Shown here: in pieces, positions 26,442-35,546 of the stretch
Numbering within the stretch: position 1 is the stretch's first letter
Layout: the number at the start of each line of letters is the position of its first letter
NCBI GenBank assembly: GCA_002973635.1
Contig: CP027224.1
Span: forward strand, 3,668,501-3,732,500
Length of the DNA: 64,000 bases
Reading direction: 5' to 3'
Source of the DNA: Lysinibacillus sp. B2A1
GTDB lineage: Bacteria > Bacillota > Bacilli > Bacillales_A > Planococcaceae
Notes under the pieces: generated by a model
The model's input: the letters and a program-made list of their open reading frames with translations, nothing else
Databases searched by the model: none
What the model was told of the DNA's origin: nothing
Program-made: the position numbers and the translations under genes

Positions 26442-26652
26442 GTTTCTTTACCTTCTTTTCAATGATTACTCAATTCACATGTTTTTATTTTGCGCTGGCT
26501 CCCCTACATATTTTTACGAAATCCACTGCAATAGGTTCCGTTATCATCCCTTTTTGGTTTATTCTACCTGAATTTTTAATGTACTGACTGATTACCATCT
26601 TACAGTTAAATGTAAAGAGAATGGATGAAAGCAATCACAATTGTTAATATAA

Positions 26653-27117
26653 CTATTTATTTGTTTGCAATACAGCCGTTAGCGTAAATGGAATCTTTAA
26701 ATATGTATACTTTATCGTTATAGTTTTCATATTGGCTCCCTCCACTTTCACAGCATAATGCTGAGGCTGCTTTCCTATTGCCTGACGATCTATGTATTTA
26801 CTAGGAAAAATATTAATCTGCCTTAATTTATAAAATATAATGTTGGGATCATTCTCCATCTTCATTTCTGCTTCAAATGGTGCAGACTTACTTACAACAA
26901 GCTCTATCTTTTCAGGTATTTTATCGTTAATAAGGATTTGCTGAAGCTGTATTTCCTGTAAACCTTTATTCTCTAGTTCAATTATTTTACCAGTTGGATT
27001 ATCTTTAAGACTTGTGTAAGCACTAATTACTAGTGGCGCATTACTTTTTACATAGAAGATGAAAGCCGCCCCCACCATAAGAACGCTAAATAATAAAACA
27101 AATAAGATTTTTTTCAT
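26653..27117 (-). CDS. Membrane-anchored extracytoplasmic protein, unknown function
   Basis: 154 aa starting MKKILFVLLFSVLMVGAAF, a single N-terminal anchor, followed by a beta-rich domain. ATG is supported by GAGGAAAG upstream; a frame nine codons longer lacks one. No family recognised. Confidence 0.65.
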   Translation of the reverse strand: MKKILFVLLFSVLMVGAAFIFYVKSNAPLVISAYTSLKDNPTGKIIELENKGLQEIQLQQILINDKIPEKIELVVSKSAPFEAEMKMENDPNIIFYKLRQINIFPSKYIDRQAIGKQPQHYAVKVEGANMKTITIKYTYLKIPFTLTAVLQTNK

Positions 27118-27184
27118 TTCTTTCCTCACTTTCCTGTTTCCCAATCAAGTATAACGATAAATTCTCTACTGGAAAACCTTGAAT

Positions 27185-27295
27185 ATCAATTTCGCCTTGG
27201 CGTAATTGTAGCTGCCGCTGCCGCTATGCTTACGCGCATAAAACATCTGCCGCTATGCTTTCGCTACAAAAAACATTTGCTGAATGAAGATAAAA
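27185..27295. repeat. Dispersed structured repeat, copy 2 (short form)
   Basis: Shares ATCAATTTCG.CTTGGCG at one end and GCTATGCTTTCG.TACAAAA followed by CATTTGCTGAATGAAGAT at the other with 6318-6550. The middle here has a near-duplicated CTGCCGCTATGCTT segment. It is 111 bp against 233 bp for copy 1, so the element is modular. Confidence 0.6.
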
Positions 27296-27305
27296 ACAAT
27301 CTGCC

Positions 27306-27791
27306 TTAGTAAAAGACAGATTGTTTTTGTAGTCTTATTTCATCCCGTATTGGAATACCGTCATTGCCGACAAGAGGAATTTCAGGCTTATAGAGTCTTG
27401 CTTGAGCGACAGCATTTTGAAGGATTTCCACTAAAAAATAGCCGCGTTTTTGATAAAATTTTAATGCATGTAAATTATCATTCGTTGTGATAAGAGTGAT
27501 CCTTGTACAGTTAGTTGCAAAAGCCTGTTGTTCTACAGCCTGTACAAGTGAAGAACCAATACCTTGACCTTCCACAATACTGTCTAGTGAAATAATTTCA
27601 CACTCTTCTCCACGTAAAATATATGTCACAAGGCCAATTATCTTCTGTTTTGCGTCTACATATGCAAAGCCCTCTAGTTTGCTACAATCATAAATACCAC
27701 TAGATATGACCATTTCAGTCGTTCCCCAGTGTTCCTTAAAAAACTGTAGCACTTCTTTTTGAGGTAATTGTTGAATCGAGATAATTGTCAT
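27306..27791 (-). CDS. GNAT-family N-acetyltransferase
   Basis: 161 aa. Acetyl-CoA loop SLDSIVEGQGIGSSLVQAVE with QGIGSS; the C-terminal part TTNDNLHALKFYQKRGY is typical. Third gene of the MarR-DUF3147-GNAT operon, 14 bp after its neighbour. Substrate unknown. Confidence 0.85.
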   Translation of the reverse strand: MTIISIQQLPQKEVLQFFKEHWGTTEMVISSGIYDCSKLEGFAYVDAKQKIIGLVTYILRGEECEIISLDSIVEGQGIGSSLVQAVEQQAFATNCTRITLITTNDNLHALKFYQKRGYFLVEILQNAVAQARLYKPEIPLVGNDGIPIRDEIRLQKQSVFY

Positions 27792-27805
27792 TTTTTAACT
27801 CCTTA

Positions 27806-28153
27806 TTAAATCGAAATATGAAAAACACTAGCTATTGCTTTCTGGATGCCCAAAAATATGGCCCATGAAACAACGCCTAATCCTATGGCAAACACGATAT
27901 GAATGGATGACTTCATTGCCATGTATATAACAAAGAGCATCACCATTGTTGCAGGTAGACCAACGATCACACCAACTGTAAAACGCTGAATATGTTCGCT
28001 TGATTCACTTTGTACTGTCAACCATATAATACTTAAAATACTAACAAGGGGTAGTGCGGCAATAATGCCACCATATGTAGGAAATCTTCTGGCTACCTCT
28101 GTAACGATCCCAATAATCGCTGCAGAACTTAGAATTTTAACAAACGTGTACAT
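27806..28153 (-). CDS. DUF3147-like membrane protein
   Basis: 115 aa with four membrane helices. The N-terminus ARRFPTYGGIIAALPLVSILS matches the DUF3147 pattern. Function unknown. ATG overlaps the stop codon of the MarR gene (TAATG), implying translational coupling and control by that regulator. Confidence 0.8.
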   Translation of the reverse strand: MYTFVKILSSAAIIGIVTEVARRFPTYGGIIAALPLVSILSIIWLTVQSESSEHIQRFTVGVIVGLPATMVMLFVIYMAMKSSIHIVFAIGLGVVSWAIFLGIQKAIASVFHISI

Positions 28154-28551
28154 TATTTCGACACCTCGCTTAAAAGATGAAATGCCTGTAGAATGGTTTG
28201 TCGTTCATCTTCTGATAATTGATGTAATGCATGTTGTAGTTTATTATCGTCTAATTCGGTATTTTTTTTGACAATCACAAGCCCCTCTACTGTTAAATGA
28301 AGCATGACTTTGCGTTGATCATCAACAGCCCTTTCCTTCTTCACCCAGCCATTCCGTTCCAGTTTTTTAATGTGCTCGGAGGCTGTATTTTGAGAAATAT
28401 TCAGTAATCCTGCTACATCCCGAACAGTAACCTCGACTTCCTTTTGAATCATCTGTAAAATTCGCACACTTTGATGGGAAATGACATCTTCATGTGTTGT
28501 ATGTAGATGATAAAAAATAGTTGTAAAATAATTATTTATATCCTGAATCAT
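28153..28551 (-). CDS. MarR-family transcriptional regulator
   Basis: 132 aa winged helix: VTVRDVAGLLNISQNTASEH as recognition helix-turn-helix, then the wing KKERAVDDQRKVMLHLT with the conserved DxR. ATG is chosen because AAAGGAG lies 8 bases upstream. Two palindromes lie directly before the gene, as expected for autorepression. It heads an operon with a DUF3147 protein and an acetyltransferase. Confidence 0.9.
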   Translation of the reverse strand: MIQDINNYFTTIFYHLHTTHEDVISHQSVRILQMIQKEVEVTVRDVAGLLNISQNTASEHIKKLERNGWVKKERAVDDQRKVMLHLTVEGLVIVKKNTELDDNKLQHALHQLSEDERQTILQAFHLLSEVSK

Positions 28552-28572
28552 TAAATTAACTCCTTTTAATAT

Positions 28573-28606
28573 ATCGTTCAAAACGATTATATCGTAAAAT
28601 ACGATA
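28573..28606. promoter_or_regulatory. Paired palindromic operators of the MarR operon
   Basis: ATCGTTCAAAACGAT (28573-28587) and TATCGTAAAATACGATA (28590-28606) share ATCGT/ACGAT arms with centres 18 bp apart. They lie 22 bp upstream of the marR start codon. Confidence 0.7.
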
Positions 28607-28797
28607 TATACAAAGAGAATTAATTCCTATGCTATAAAGTTTCTATTTTCAGATTTTTCAGTCTGTAGACATGTCCTATTTATTTTTAGTAAAAATCTAT
28701 CTTTCTTCACTACTTGCTAAATACGCTAAAAAGGCACTTGTAGAATAGTAGAATCGTACAGTATGATTACACTATTCTTTTAAATTGAGGGTTACAT

Positions 28798-29133
28798 ATG
28801 TTATATTTTCTGTATTTTATTGTGGGTGGCTCCATTATGGTGTTAGCTCTGTTACTTAGCCAGTCAAAATATTTATTTTTATCTGGCGTTATCACAGCAC
28901 TCCCTATCCTGACACTCATTAATATGGGCATGCAAATGAAAAATATGAAGGAAGACACCTTTCATAACGTTTTACAAAATACCGTGTTTGGGGCTGTTGG
29001 GATGCTCCTTTTTACAGTGCTTACATTTATATTAACAAACTGGTATAAGCCAAGCATTTCTGTGGCTAGCGCACTCGCTGTATACGCGATATTTATGCTA
29101 TCAGGTAAATATATAATGTCGATGTTTTCCTAA
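28798..29133 (+). CDS. GlpM-like small membrane protein
   Basis: 111 aa with four membrane helices; the pattern YFIVGGSIMVLALLLSQSKY, then SGVITALPILTLI, fits GlpM-like/DUF3147-type proteins. It is divergent from the MarR operon, which also encodes a DUF3147-like protein, so the two may be functional partners. GAGGG precedes the ATG. Confidence 0.75.
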   Translation: MLYFLYFIVGGSIMVLALLLSQSKYLFLSGVITALPILTLINMGMQMKNMKEDTFHNVLQNTVFGAVGMLLFTVLTFILTNWYKPSISVASALAVYAIFMLSGKYIMSMFS

Positions 29134-29138
29134 AAAAG

Positions 29139-29164
29139 AAGGAGCTGATAGTTGGCAGCTCCTT
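29139..29164 (+). terminator. Terminator of the GlpM-like gene
   Basis: AAGGAGCTG/CAGCTCCTT perfect 9-bp stem with GTTCTTTT. Confidence 0.8.
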
Positions 29165-29234
29165 GTTCTTTTCATCTAGAACTTTGGATAATTTATCGCC
29201 CAACTTTGCATAAATAACGAGAATAATCTACAAT

Positions 29235-30209
29235 TTATCGAAAAATTCTCACAAATATCCCTTTACTAAACCTGTCTTTAGCAAATGTATTCATTCTTTT
29301 TACTTCTACAGATACGTCACTTGCCCTTATGAATTGATGGTCAATGCAAATTGATGGATCAATAAGTCGTACTTTATTCTTTTGATGAAAATCATAATCT
29401 GTCTCATTCTCACCTACTTTTACATCTGGATGAAGCTGTTGCAATAAGCTTAGTACATGACAATCATTTGAAGATTTCATCAGTTCAATTAGTTCATCAT
29501 CTTCCTTTAAAAAATCAGTGAGTGAAAGTATCTGTTTTTCCAATGCTAGCTTTAATGTCTGAGCTAATTGTGCATAGGCATAAATATTTAACGGATCCAT
29601 AAAGAAATCTAACACTTCTTGATAATAAGTTTTAACAAACCATTCAGCACTTTCAATACTTCGTAGATACATTCTCCCTTGATAAATTATGATATCTTTC
29701 AGAAATTTTTGTATATCTTCTAGGTTGGTTTGTCCATATGCATACATATCTCGTAATGTATAATCGACTCGATCTGCACAAAGTTCAGGAGCTGGCTGCT
29801 CAAGTAATTGCCATTTTGACATATTCAAAAATTGTGCGTAATCATAATCATACTTTAAAAGAATAGTAGGTATCTCAGAATTTTTAATCACCTCCATAAA
29901 TATTTCTTCGTGATAATCCTCTGCTTTATTATCAAGAACAAAATCAATCACATGAGAAAATGCTGTATGGGATACATCGTGTAATAAGCCTGCAATTTGC
30001 TCCTCTAGAGAGCCACCAAGCCTTCTAATTAGGAGCATGACGCCAATGGAATGCTCATAGCGTGTTATATTCCACTGACGATTAACTAGATAGCTTGCAC
30101 CACCTTGATGTATCCCTTTTAAACGCTGAATCGGCTTACTTAAAATAAGTTCCTCAAGCACTCCCTCTATCTCCAATTGACCATAAATACGATCCACTAT
30201 AATCACCAT
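29235..30209 (-). CDS. HD-domain phosphohydrolase
   Basis: 324 aa. The metal-binding H...HD...D pattern is visible: RYEHSIGVM, then AGLLHDVSHTAFSHVIDF, and later ELCADRVDYTLRDMYAYG. This matches the dNTPase/SAMHD1-like HD branch, so it probably hydrolyses nucleotides; substrate not determined by sequence. Monocistronic. Confidence 0.85.
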   Translation of the reverse strand: MVIIVDRIYGQLEIEGVLEELILSKPIQRLKGIHQGGASYLVNRQWNITRYEHSIGVMLLIRRLGGSLEEQIAGLLHDVSHTAFSHVIDFVLDNKAEDYHEEIFMEVIKNSEIPTILLKYDYDYAQFLNMSKWQLLEQPAPELCADRVDYTLRDMYAYGQTNLEDIQKFLKDIIIYQGRMYLRSIESAEWFVKTYYQEVLDFFMDPLNIYAYAQLAQTLKLALEKQILSLTDFLKEDDELIELMKSSNDCHVLSLLQQLHPDVKVGENETDYDFHQKNKVRLIDPSICIDHQFIRASDVSVEVKRMNTFAKDRFSKGIFVRIFR

Positions 30210-30275
30210 CTAGGCCTCTTTCTAAAAAGGATTTGAATTAAAAAACCCCCTCTATAATACGAATTTTTAATAGGA

Positions 30276-30461
30276 TTAAAGCTCTTCATCGATAAAATAA
30301 AACTCTTCATTATTCGGAAATTCTATTCTATTATGGAAAAATTTAACTAATTGTTTTCGTGTTTTAAATAAAAATATTGCTAATAAAAATTTTTTCCTAC
30401 TAATGTTAAATACTATGATAACTTTGTGATCTATGTCACTTTTTATTATCCATAACATCAT
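30276..30461 (-). CDS. Possible small basic protein, 61 aa
   Basis: Basic, hydrophobic centre and acidic tail (NNEEFYFIDEEL). No ribosome site is seen before the ATG, so expression is doubtful. Confidence 0.3.
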   Translation of the reverse strand: MMLWIIKSDIDHKVIIVFNISRKKFLLAIFLFKTRKQLVKFFHNRIEFPNNEEFYFIDEEL

Positions 30462-30490
30462 AAAAGTGATGAATTTATTCTAGTTAATAA

Positions 30491-30517
30491 AAAGCCACAC
30501 CTCATTGATGTGGCTTT
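30491..30517. terminator. Terminator after the 70-aa gene
   Basis: AAAGCCACA/TGTGGCTTT perfect 9-bp stem, with a TTTATT tail on the minus strand. Confidence 0.7.
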
Positions 30518-30526
30518 CATTGCACA

Positions 30527-30739
30527 CTATAATTCTTCTAAATAAATTGTAACTACAAGGGTTTGTGTACCGTATGTAAAAGCTTTTTCGCTTACAGCTC
30601 TAAACTTATCATCAATATTAACTACATCCCCTACATTAGGGATTAATGCCGGTAAATTTTTATTAATATCGTAGGTCATAATTACACTCCCATTTTGTTC
30701 ACAAAAACTTATTGTAATATGTTCTAAGTTTTCACTCAA
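30527..30739 (-). CDS. Small hypothetical protein, 70 aa
   Basis: TTG start behind GGCGG. Acidic, beta-rich pattern ending TLVVTIYLEEL, with NVGDVVNIDDKF before it. Possibly a distant paralogue of 6627-6833. Function unknown. Confidence 0.6.
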   Translation of the reverse strand: MSENLEHITISFCEQNGSVIMTYDINKNLPALIPNVGDVVNIDDKFRAVSEKAFTYGTQTLVVTIYLEEL

Positions 30740-30759
30740 CTTTTACACCGCCTTCTACA

Positions 30760-31125
30760 ATTATCATAGTGCCTTTGGAATGATATGTCACTACCAGAAA
30801 AATAAAACATAAATTAGGCTATCAATTAAGTAGTCTCGATTGCTTGTTTTTGACATATTTATTAAGTGTTAAATGGATAGCAACAGGCATCTTGTTGTTG
30901 TTCTAAGTAAAAAAAGATAACTATTTGTACTATTTGTTTTCTTATCATTAAGGTTATGCTGTAGTGTTATAATCGAACAAACTAGCAAAGCTAATGATAT
31001 TTATCCTAACTGTTTTTTGATATTCTTACGACCAAATTCAATAGGTACCATACTGGTTTTGATTATTTTCGAATAGTAATTAAAGCCCAAGTAATCGATA
31101 GGTGGTTATTGAACCTTTTGTCATA
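30760..31125. other. AT-rich intergenic stretch
   Basis: No ORF or strong structure that I would defend. Confidence 0.4.
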
Positions 31126-31130
31126 ATGAA

Positions 31131-31152
31131 AAGCACCTCAATTGAGATGCTT
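31131..31152 (-). terminator. Terminator of the repeat-protein gene
   Basis: AAGCATCTCAATTGAGGTGCTTTTCATT on the minus strand is read as stem arms AAGCA/TGCTT plus CTCAATTGAG, with TTTT following. Confidence 0.65.
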
Positions 31153-31183
31153 CATTTTAAAATTTTACATCCATTGATAATTT

Positions 31184-31906
31184 CTAAATACAAATAACTG
31201 CGTCAATATATTGTGTATCTAATGCATAATAAACCCACTGGAATCCATTATAATAATATCCCCCTACAGAATTAGCTCCTAAAACAGTTGGAAAATACCA
31301 AAACTCACTACCGTCGTTCATCCAAACATACGTAAATTTCCGAACGCAATTTTTCATAACGACAGGATCTAACTTGTAGCTAGCCCCCTGAGATTTTACT
31401 GGTTTTTGAGGCTTATATTGAGGTGGTGGAGAGGTTGGCGCTCCGCTTCCTCGATTAGGAGAAGGTGTTGGTGAAACTCCTCCAGGTCTTGGCATTCCAC
31501 CCGGCATCGGCATTCCACCCGGCATCGGCATTCCTCCCGGCATCGGCATTCCTCCTGGCATCGGCATTCCACCCGGCATTGGCATTCCACCCGGCATTGG
31601 CATTCCGCCCGGCATCGGCATTCCACCCGGCATTGGCATTCCGCCCGGCATCGGCATTCCACCCGGCATCGGCATTCCACCCGGCATCGGCATTCCACCC
31701 GGCATCGGCATTCCACCCGGCATCGGCATTCCACCCGGCATCGGCATTCCACCCGGCATCGGCATTCCACCCGGCATCGGCATTCCACCCGGCATCGGCA
31801 TTCCACCCGGCATCGGCATTCCACCCGGCATCGGCATTCCACCCGGCATCGGCATTCCACCCGGCATCGGCATTCCACCCGGCATCGGCATTCCTCCTGG
31901 CATCAT
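31184..31906 (-). CDS. (PGGMPM)n repeat protein with aromatic C-terminal domain
   Basis: 240 aa. After MM come about 23 tandem PGGMPM hexapeptides, a Pro/Ser/Gly linker (about 145-170), then a C-terminal domain of about 65 residues rich in Tyr, Trp and Phe (CVRKFTYVWMNDGSEFWYFP, YYYNGFQWVYYALDTQYIDA). Similar aromatic C-terminal domains occur in small Bacillales proteins of unknown role. No signal peptide. GGAGGTGATT precedes the ATG. It may be a spore-coat, exosporium or surface protein. Repeat number probably varies between strains. Confidence 0.8.
   Translation of the reverse strand: MMPGGMPMPGGMPMPGGMPMPGGMPMPGGMPMPGGMPMPGGMPMPGGMPMPGGMPMPGGMPMPGGMPMPGGMPMPGGMPMPGGMPMPGGMPMPGGMPMPGGMPMPGGMPMPGGMPMPGGMPMPGGMPMPGGMPMPGGMPRPGGVSPTPSPNRGSGAPTSPPPQYKPQKPVKSQGASYKLDPVVMKNCVRKFTYVWMNDGSEFWYFPTVLGANSVGGYYYNGFQWVYYALDTQYIDAVICI
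31490..31905. repeat. 18-bp tandem repeat array within the PGGMPM gene
   Basis: About 23 copies of GGCATCGGCATTCCACCC (plus strand) with a few C/T variants at wobble positions clustered at the 5' part. It is much more GC-rich than the surroundings. Because 18 is a multiple of 3, other frames on both strands stay open as artefacts. Confidence 0.95.
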
Positions 31907-31984
31907 TGGAAATCACCTCCATCAGGTTCTTGAACATAAGAATGTTGAGTGTATATAATCCAATTCGAATAATGGCCAAAACTC

Positions 31985-32575
31985 ATTGTATCATTCTCCT
32001 TTATTTTTTATTATGTGAATAAAATCAAATTGTTTTTAACCTACAATCAGTTTCATTATATTAGTCATAATATGTAAAGCATGGGCTATAATATCAAATA
32101 GGTAAAACCCTCCAAAATCTATTTAACTAATTTAATTTGATACATGACAATTACATTGTGCAAATCAATTTTTCTACTATCGATCATAACCTCACCATTG
32201 TTATCACATGCTTGACCTTTTCATAACTACATTGCTGCTTTGGGTAACATTGCTTCAATATCCCTACTGTGCTGTTTTTTTATCCCAATTACAGTTAAAT
32301 CATTTCATTTTTTCACTTTATTTACCATCCAGTTATATTCATTGATCCAATAAATATTTCTTTACTGTGGGTGATGCTCTTTTATTCACAGTTCTGTCCC
32401 TATGTCTTATATTAGTAGATGTGTTTTAATTAGCCATAAAAGGAGCAAAACCACTCCTAAGCTTTAGCGTGTGTCGACGCTACGTTTTTTATATACGTCT
32501 CTAGGCAATTTCCTATACATAACCATGAGCTATGTCATATTTTAATTGTGAAAAGGCATTTAATTTTCACCTACC
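31985..32575. other. Long AT-rich intergenic region with possible gene fragments
   Basis: No intact gene. On the minus strand about 32100-32340 there are protein-like snatches (DLTVIGIKKQHSRDIEAMLP, then GEVMIDSRKIDLHNVIVMYQ) in differing frames with stops between, perhaps a decayed gene. Confidence 0.3.
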
Positions 32576-32582
32576 TTTTTAA

Positions 32583-32620
32583 GGGTCACTGAAGGACCAG
32601 CAGTGACTCTTTTATTTTTT
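32583..32620 (+). terminator. Orphan plus-strand terminator
   Basis: GGGTCACTG/CAGTGACTC stem followed by TTTTATTTTTTT. No gene lies upstream on the plus strand, so it may end an unannotated RNA or insulate the esterase gene. Confidence 0.6.
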
Positions 32621-32777
32621 TATTATTACAAAGAATACCCTCCTTTTTGAGCTACATAAAATTACTTTGCTGACGATATAACTCCAATAAACTAGCACCA
32701 AAAATGGACAATAAAATATTTGATAATTCTTCTGCAGGGGTATCATTTTCGAACAATTAAAAAGGAGTATAAAAATT

Positions 32778-33782
32778 ATGAGAAAATTTTTAAAAATATT
32801 CAAATGGATGGTAATTATATTGACAACAAGCATATTATTGATTATTACCATTAACCATTTTAATCCAGCACCATTTCTGAAGGTTACAGGAAGTTTTTTA
32901 GGTGCTGAATACAGTTACGATGAGCGTGTGGAACAAACCGAAGAGGTATTAAGTAATAATACAAAAGTATATAGAAATGTACCCTATGCAAGTAATTATC
33001 CTAATAATTATTTAGATATTTTTGTACCTGAAGGAGATACACCAACTACAAGACCTGTACTTTTTAATATACATGGTGGCGGTTTTGCATGGGGTGATAA
33101 AGTTGATGATGAAGAATCTGTTCAGCACTTTGTTGATGAAGGATACATTGTAGTCTCAATGAATTATGCCTTATCCCCTGATTATTTATATCCTGTTCCA
33201 ATTATTCAAGCAACAGAGGCTCTAGGTTATGTTGCTGAGAATGCAGAACAATATGGTATCGATAAAAATAACTTTGTGATTTCTGGTGGTTCGGCTGGTG
33301 GACAATTAGCAGGCCAATTAACGATTATTCAAACTAATAATGAATATGCAGAAAAATATGGATTTAAGGTAACAAAGGATGTAACAATAAAAGGAGTTAT
33401 TTTAAATTGTGCTTTAATAGATATAAAACGTGTCGACCATACAGGTTTTGCATTTACAAACTGGCTTTTCGACGGTATGATTAGAGCTTATTTTGATTCA
33501 AATGAATTTAAAAGTATCTCCGAGGTAGCTGAAGCAAATGTTATCGAAAATGTAAATGTGGATTTTCCAAGTACTTATTTAACGGAGGGAACATTTGCAA
33601 CCTTCACTGATCAAGCATTAGATTTCGAAGAAAAGTTATCATCTTTAGGAATAGATGTTACATTATATATTACTCCTGAAGAATCGAATCTAGCACATAG
33701 TTATAATGGTGATTTTTCAACAGAGGAAGCACAATACAATATAGCTCAAGAGCTAGACTTTATGAAGAAAGTTACACAATAA
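32778..33782 (+). CDS. Membrane-anchored alpha/beta hydrolase (HSL-like esterase)
   Basis: 334 aa. An N-terminal membrane anchor (about 9-28) precedes a hydrolase domain with oxyanion-hole HGGGFAWG and nucleophile elbow ISGGSAGGQLAG (Ser in GxSAG). The His is likely in SNLAHSYNG near the C-terminus and the acid residue lies before it. It probably cleaves an ester on the outer face; substrate unknown. AAAGGAG precedes the ATG. Confidence 0.88.
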   Translation: MRKFLKIFKWMVIILTTSILLIITINHFNPAPFLKVTGSFLGAEYSYDERVEQTEEVLSNNTKVYRNVPYASNYPNNYLDIFVPEGDTPTTRPVLFNIHGGGFAWGDKVDDEESVQHFVDEGYIVVSMNYALSPDYLYPVPIIQATEALGYVAENAEQYGIDKNNFVISGGSAGGQLAGQLTIIQTNNEYAEKYGFKVTKDVTIKGVILNCALIDIKRVDHTGFAFTNWLFDGMIRAYFDSNEFKSISEVAEANVIENVNVDFPSTYLTEGTFATFTDQALDFEEKLSSLGIDVTLYITPEESNLAHSYNGDFSTEEAQYNIAQELDFMKKVTQ

Positions 33783-33796
33783 TAAAATATCACGTC

Positions 33797-35043
33797 TGTT
33801 GATTATCCATTTATCCCCTACAAAAATTACATAAAAAAGAGAGATTCTCATGTAAAATAGTAGTCACCACAACAACTGTTTACGAAATGAGGAATCTCTC
33901 TTGTCCAAGAATAACACGATTTTTACGTTACTTCAAAACTTTCTTCCAGAAACAGAGCTTCAAGCGATTTTAGCTGAATTCGATTTTGTTGATACAGCGA
34001 GAAAATGTACCGTTTCGACACTCATTTCCTATTTAGTTGGTGCTGCGGCTCACGAATGGAAAAGTTTGCGACACGTAGCAGATGTCACACCGAGTATGGG
34101 GCTCCTTTCGGTTGAGCATTCTTCGCTTTCGAAAAGATTAAAAGACCTGGATTACCACATCATGAAACGGATTTTTGATGTGGTTAGTGGCAAACTCAAT
34201 CGGTCTGCGAAACGTTCTCTCTCCATGAATAAAGAGCTGTTAGCCGTCGATTCAACAACGATTACGGTTGGAAAAAACCGATTACCCTGGGCGCTTTATC
34301 ACGGCGAACGTTCAGGAATCAAACTCCATGTCAGTTTCACGAATGAAAGCGCCATGCCTTTGAAAGTGATAGAGACAATCGGTTTAAAACATGATGGTCC
34401 AATCGGAGAAAGCCTAAAAGACAAGCGATTTGTCCTAGTTGGTGACCGTGCGTATTTTTCGATTGATAAAGTGGATCGCTATGTAAAAGAAAAACAGGAT
34501 TTTGTCATTCGTTTAAAAGATAACCTTCACTTGAATCAAAAAAAATCATTGAAATACACGCCAAGTAAGGGTTCCAACGTTACGGCTGATTTCACTTGTA
34601 CAATGGGTACTCCTCAAAAACAAACGGAAAAGCGCCATCGTGTCGTGGAATTTATCGATTACGAAGGCAAAACAATGCGCGTTGTGACTAGTTTGATGAA
34701 CATCACACCGGAAGAAATTGCGAATATGTACAAATCACGCTGGGCAATCGAATCATTTTTTCGCTGGATTAAACAAAATTTGAATGTGCCGATTCTTTTT
34801 GGCACAACACCCAATGCGGTATTTAATCAATTGTTCGCTGCATTGATTACGTACGTTTTATTAAATTTTTTACACAAGCAAGGTCAAAAGAAAAAGGGGA
34901 CAAAATCTCTGTCATTCGCAGGTTTTTCACGCCTGTTTCTTTGTGCTGCCTTGCCTTTTGAATGGCGCTTGTGTATCAATGAAACTTTGGCGTTTTACCG
35001 GAAGCTTTACGAATAAAAATTGGATGATTTTGGTTAATCAACA
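33797..35043 (+). mobile_element. IS4-family insertion sequence
   Basis: Ends carry matching inverted repeats (TGTTGATTATCCATTTATCC left; TGTTGATTAACCAAAATCATCC-type right, read inward). No target duplication is obvious. A hairpin at 33837-33902 (AAGAGAGATTCTCAT with ATGAGGAATCTCTCTT) lies across the start of the transposase gene and would mask its start on transcripts entering from outside. Confidence 0.8.
33901..35016 (+). CDS. IS4-family transposase
   Basis: 371 aa DDE transposase: first Asp in LLAVDSTTITVG, second in VLVGDRAYFS, and the IS4 Y-x2-R-x3-E-x6-K signature in MYKSRWAIESFFRWIKQNLN. TTG start directly after the 3' arm of the end hairpin. The gene is full length, so the element may be active. 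Confidence 0.92.
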   Translation: MSKNNTIFTLLQNFLPETELQAILAEFDFVDTARKCTVSTLISYLVGAAAHEWKSLRHVADVTPSMGLLSVEHSSLSKRLKDLDYHIMKRIFDVVSGKLNRSAKRSLSMNKELLAVDSTTITVGKNRLPWALYHGERSGIKLHVSFTNESAMPLKVIETIGLKHDGPIGESLKDKRFVLVGDRAYFSIDKVDRYVKEKQDFVIRLKDNLHLNQKKSLKYTPSKGSNVTADFTCTMGTPQKQTEKRHRVVEFIDYEGKTMRVVTSLMNITPEEIANMYKSRWAIESFFRWIKQNLNVPILFGTTPNAVFNQLFAALITYVLLNFLHKQGQKKKGTKSLSFAGFSRLFLCAALPFEWRLCINETLAFYRKLYE

Positions 35044-35540
35044 CACCTGATAAAATATATTTAGTAGAAACTTCTAGCGTTGTGCAATTATTTATCATTT
35101 TGCAGGAGATAATATTGTTTATCCAATGACAAAATTTCATCATGACAAATACATAGACAATTACTTACCTTATAAGATTTCCTTATTAGCCATCCTTCTA
35201 AAAAGAGATGTTAATAAGGGAATCTAAAATTGTCATGGTTAGATCATGGAAGAAGCCCTTAGTAAAACTAGTTGGATATAGACTCTTTAAATTATGCAAG
35301 AAAAAGTATTTACTATTTCTATCATTGATTATTATCTTTACTGCGACTTTTTTGCTTTTTTTTGTTTTTCCTCTTCACCATCATCTACTTCAAAATGTTC
35401 ACTAAATATTCCTTTCCGCTCCCACAAATTAAGTTGTCCTCTTTTATTTAAACAAGAATCAACAAGAACATTAAAGTAATAAACTAATAATAAGTTCATA
35501 GAATATTATGAATCATACATTGATACAAACTAAAAGGAGA
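35044..35540. other. Intergenic region with a doubtful small ORF
   Basis: A frame at 35208-35405 (65 codons) encodes a basic stretch followed by one membrane helix, but no good ribosome site is seen. I do not call it a gene. Confidence 0.3.
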
Positions 35541-35546
35541 ATGGCT

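Noticed and set aside
31490..31905. CRISPR-like array of short repeats
   Set aside because: The 18-bp units are contiguous with no spacers and encode a regular hexapeptide in frame with a good ribosome site.
31396..32022. Long open frames on both strands across the PGGMPM gene
   Set aside because: They arise because an 18-bp repeat keeps all frames open; none has a ribosome site or protein-like composition outside the repeat.
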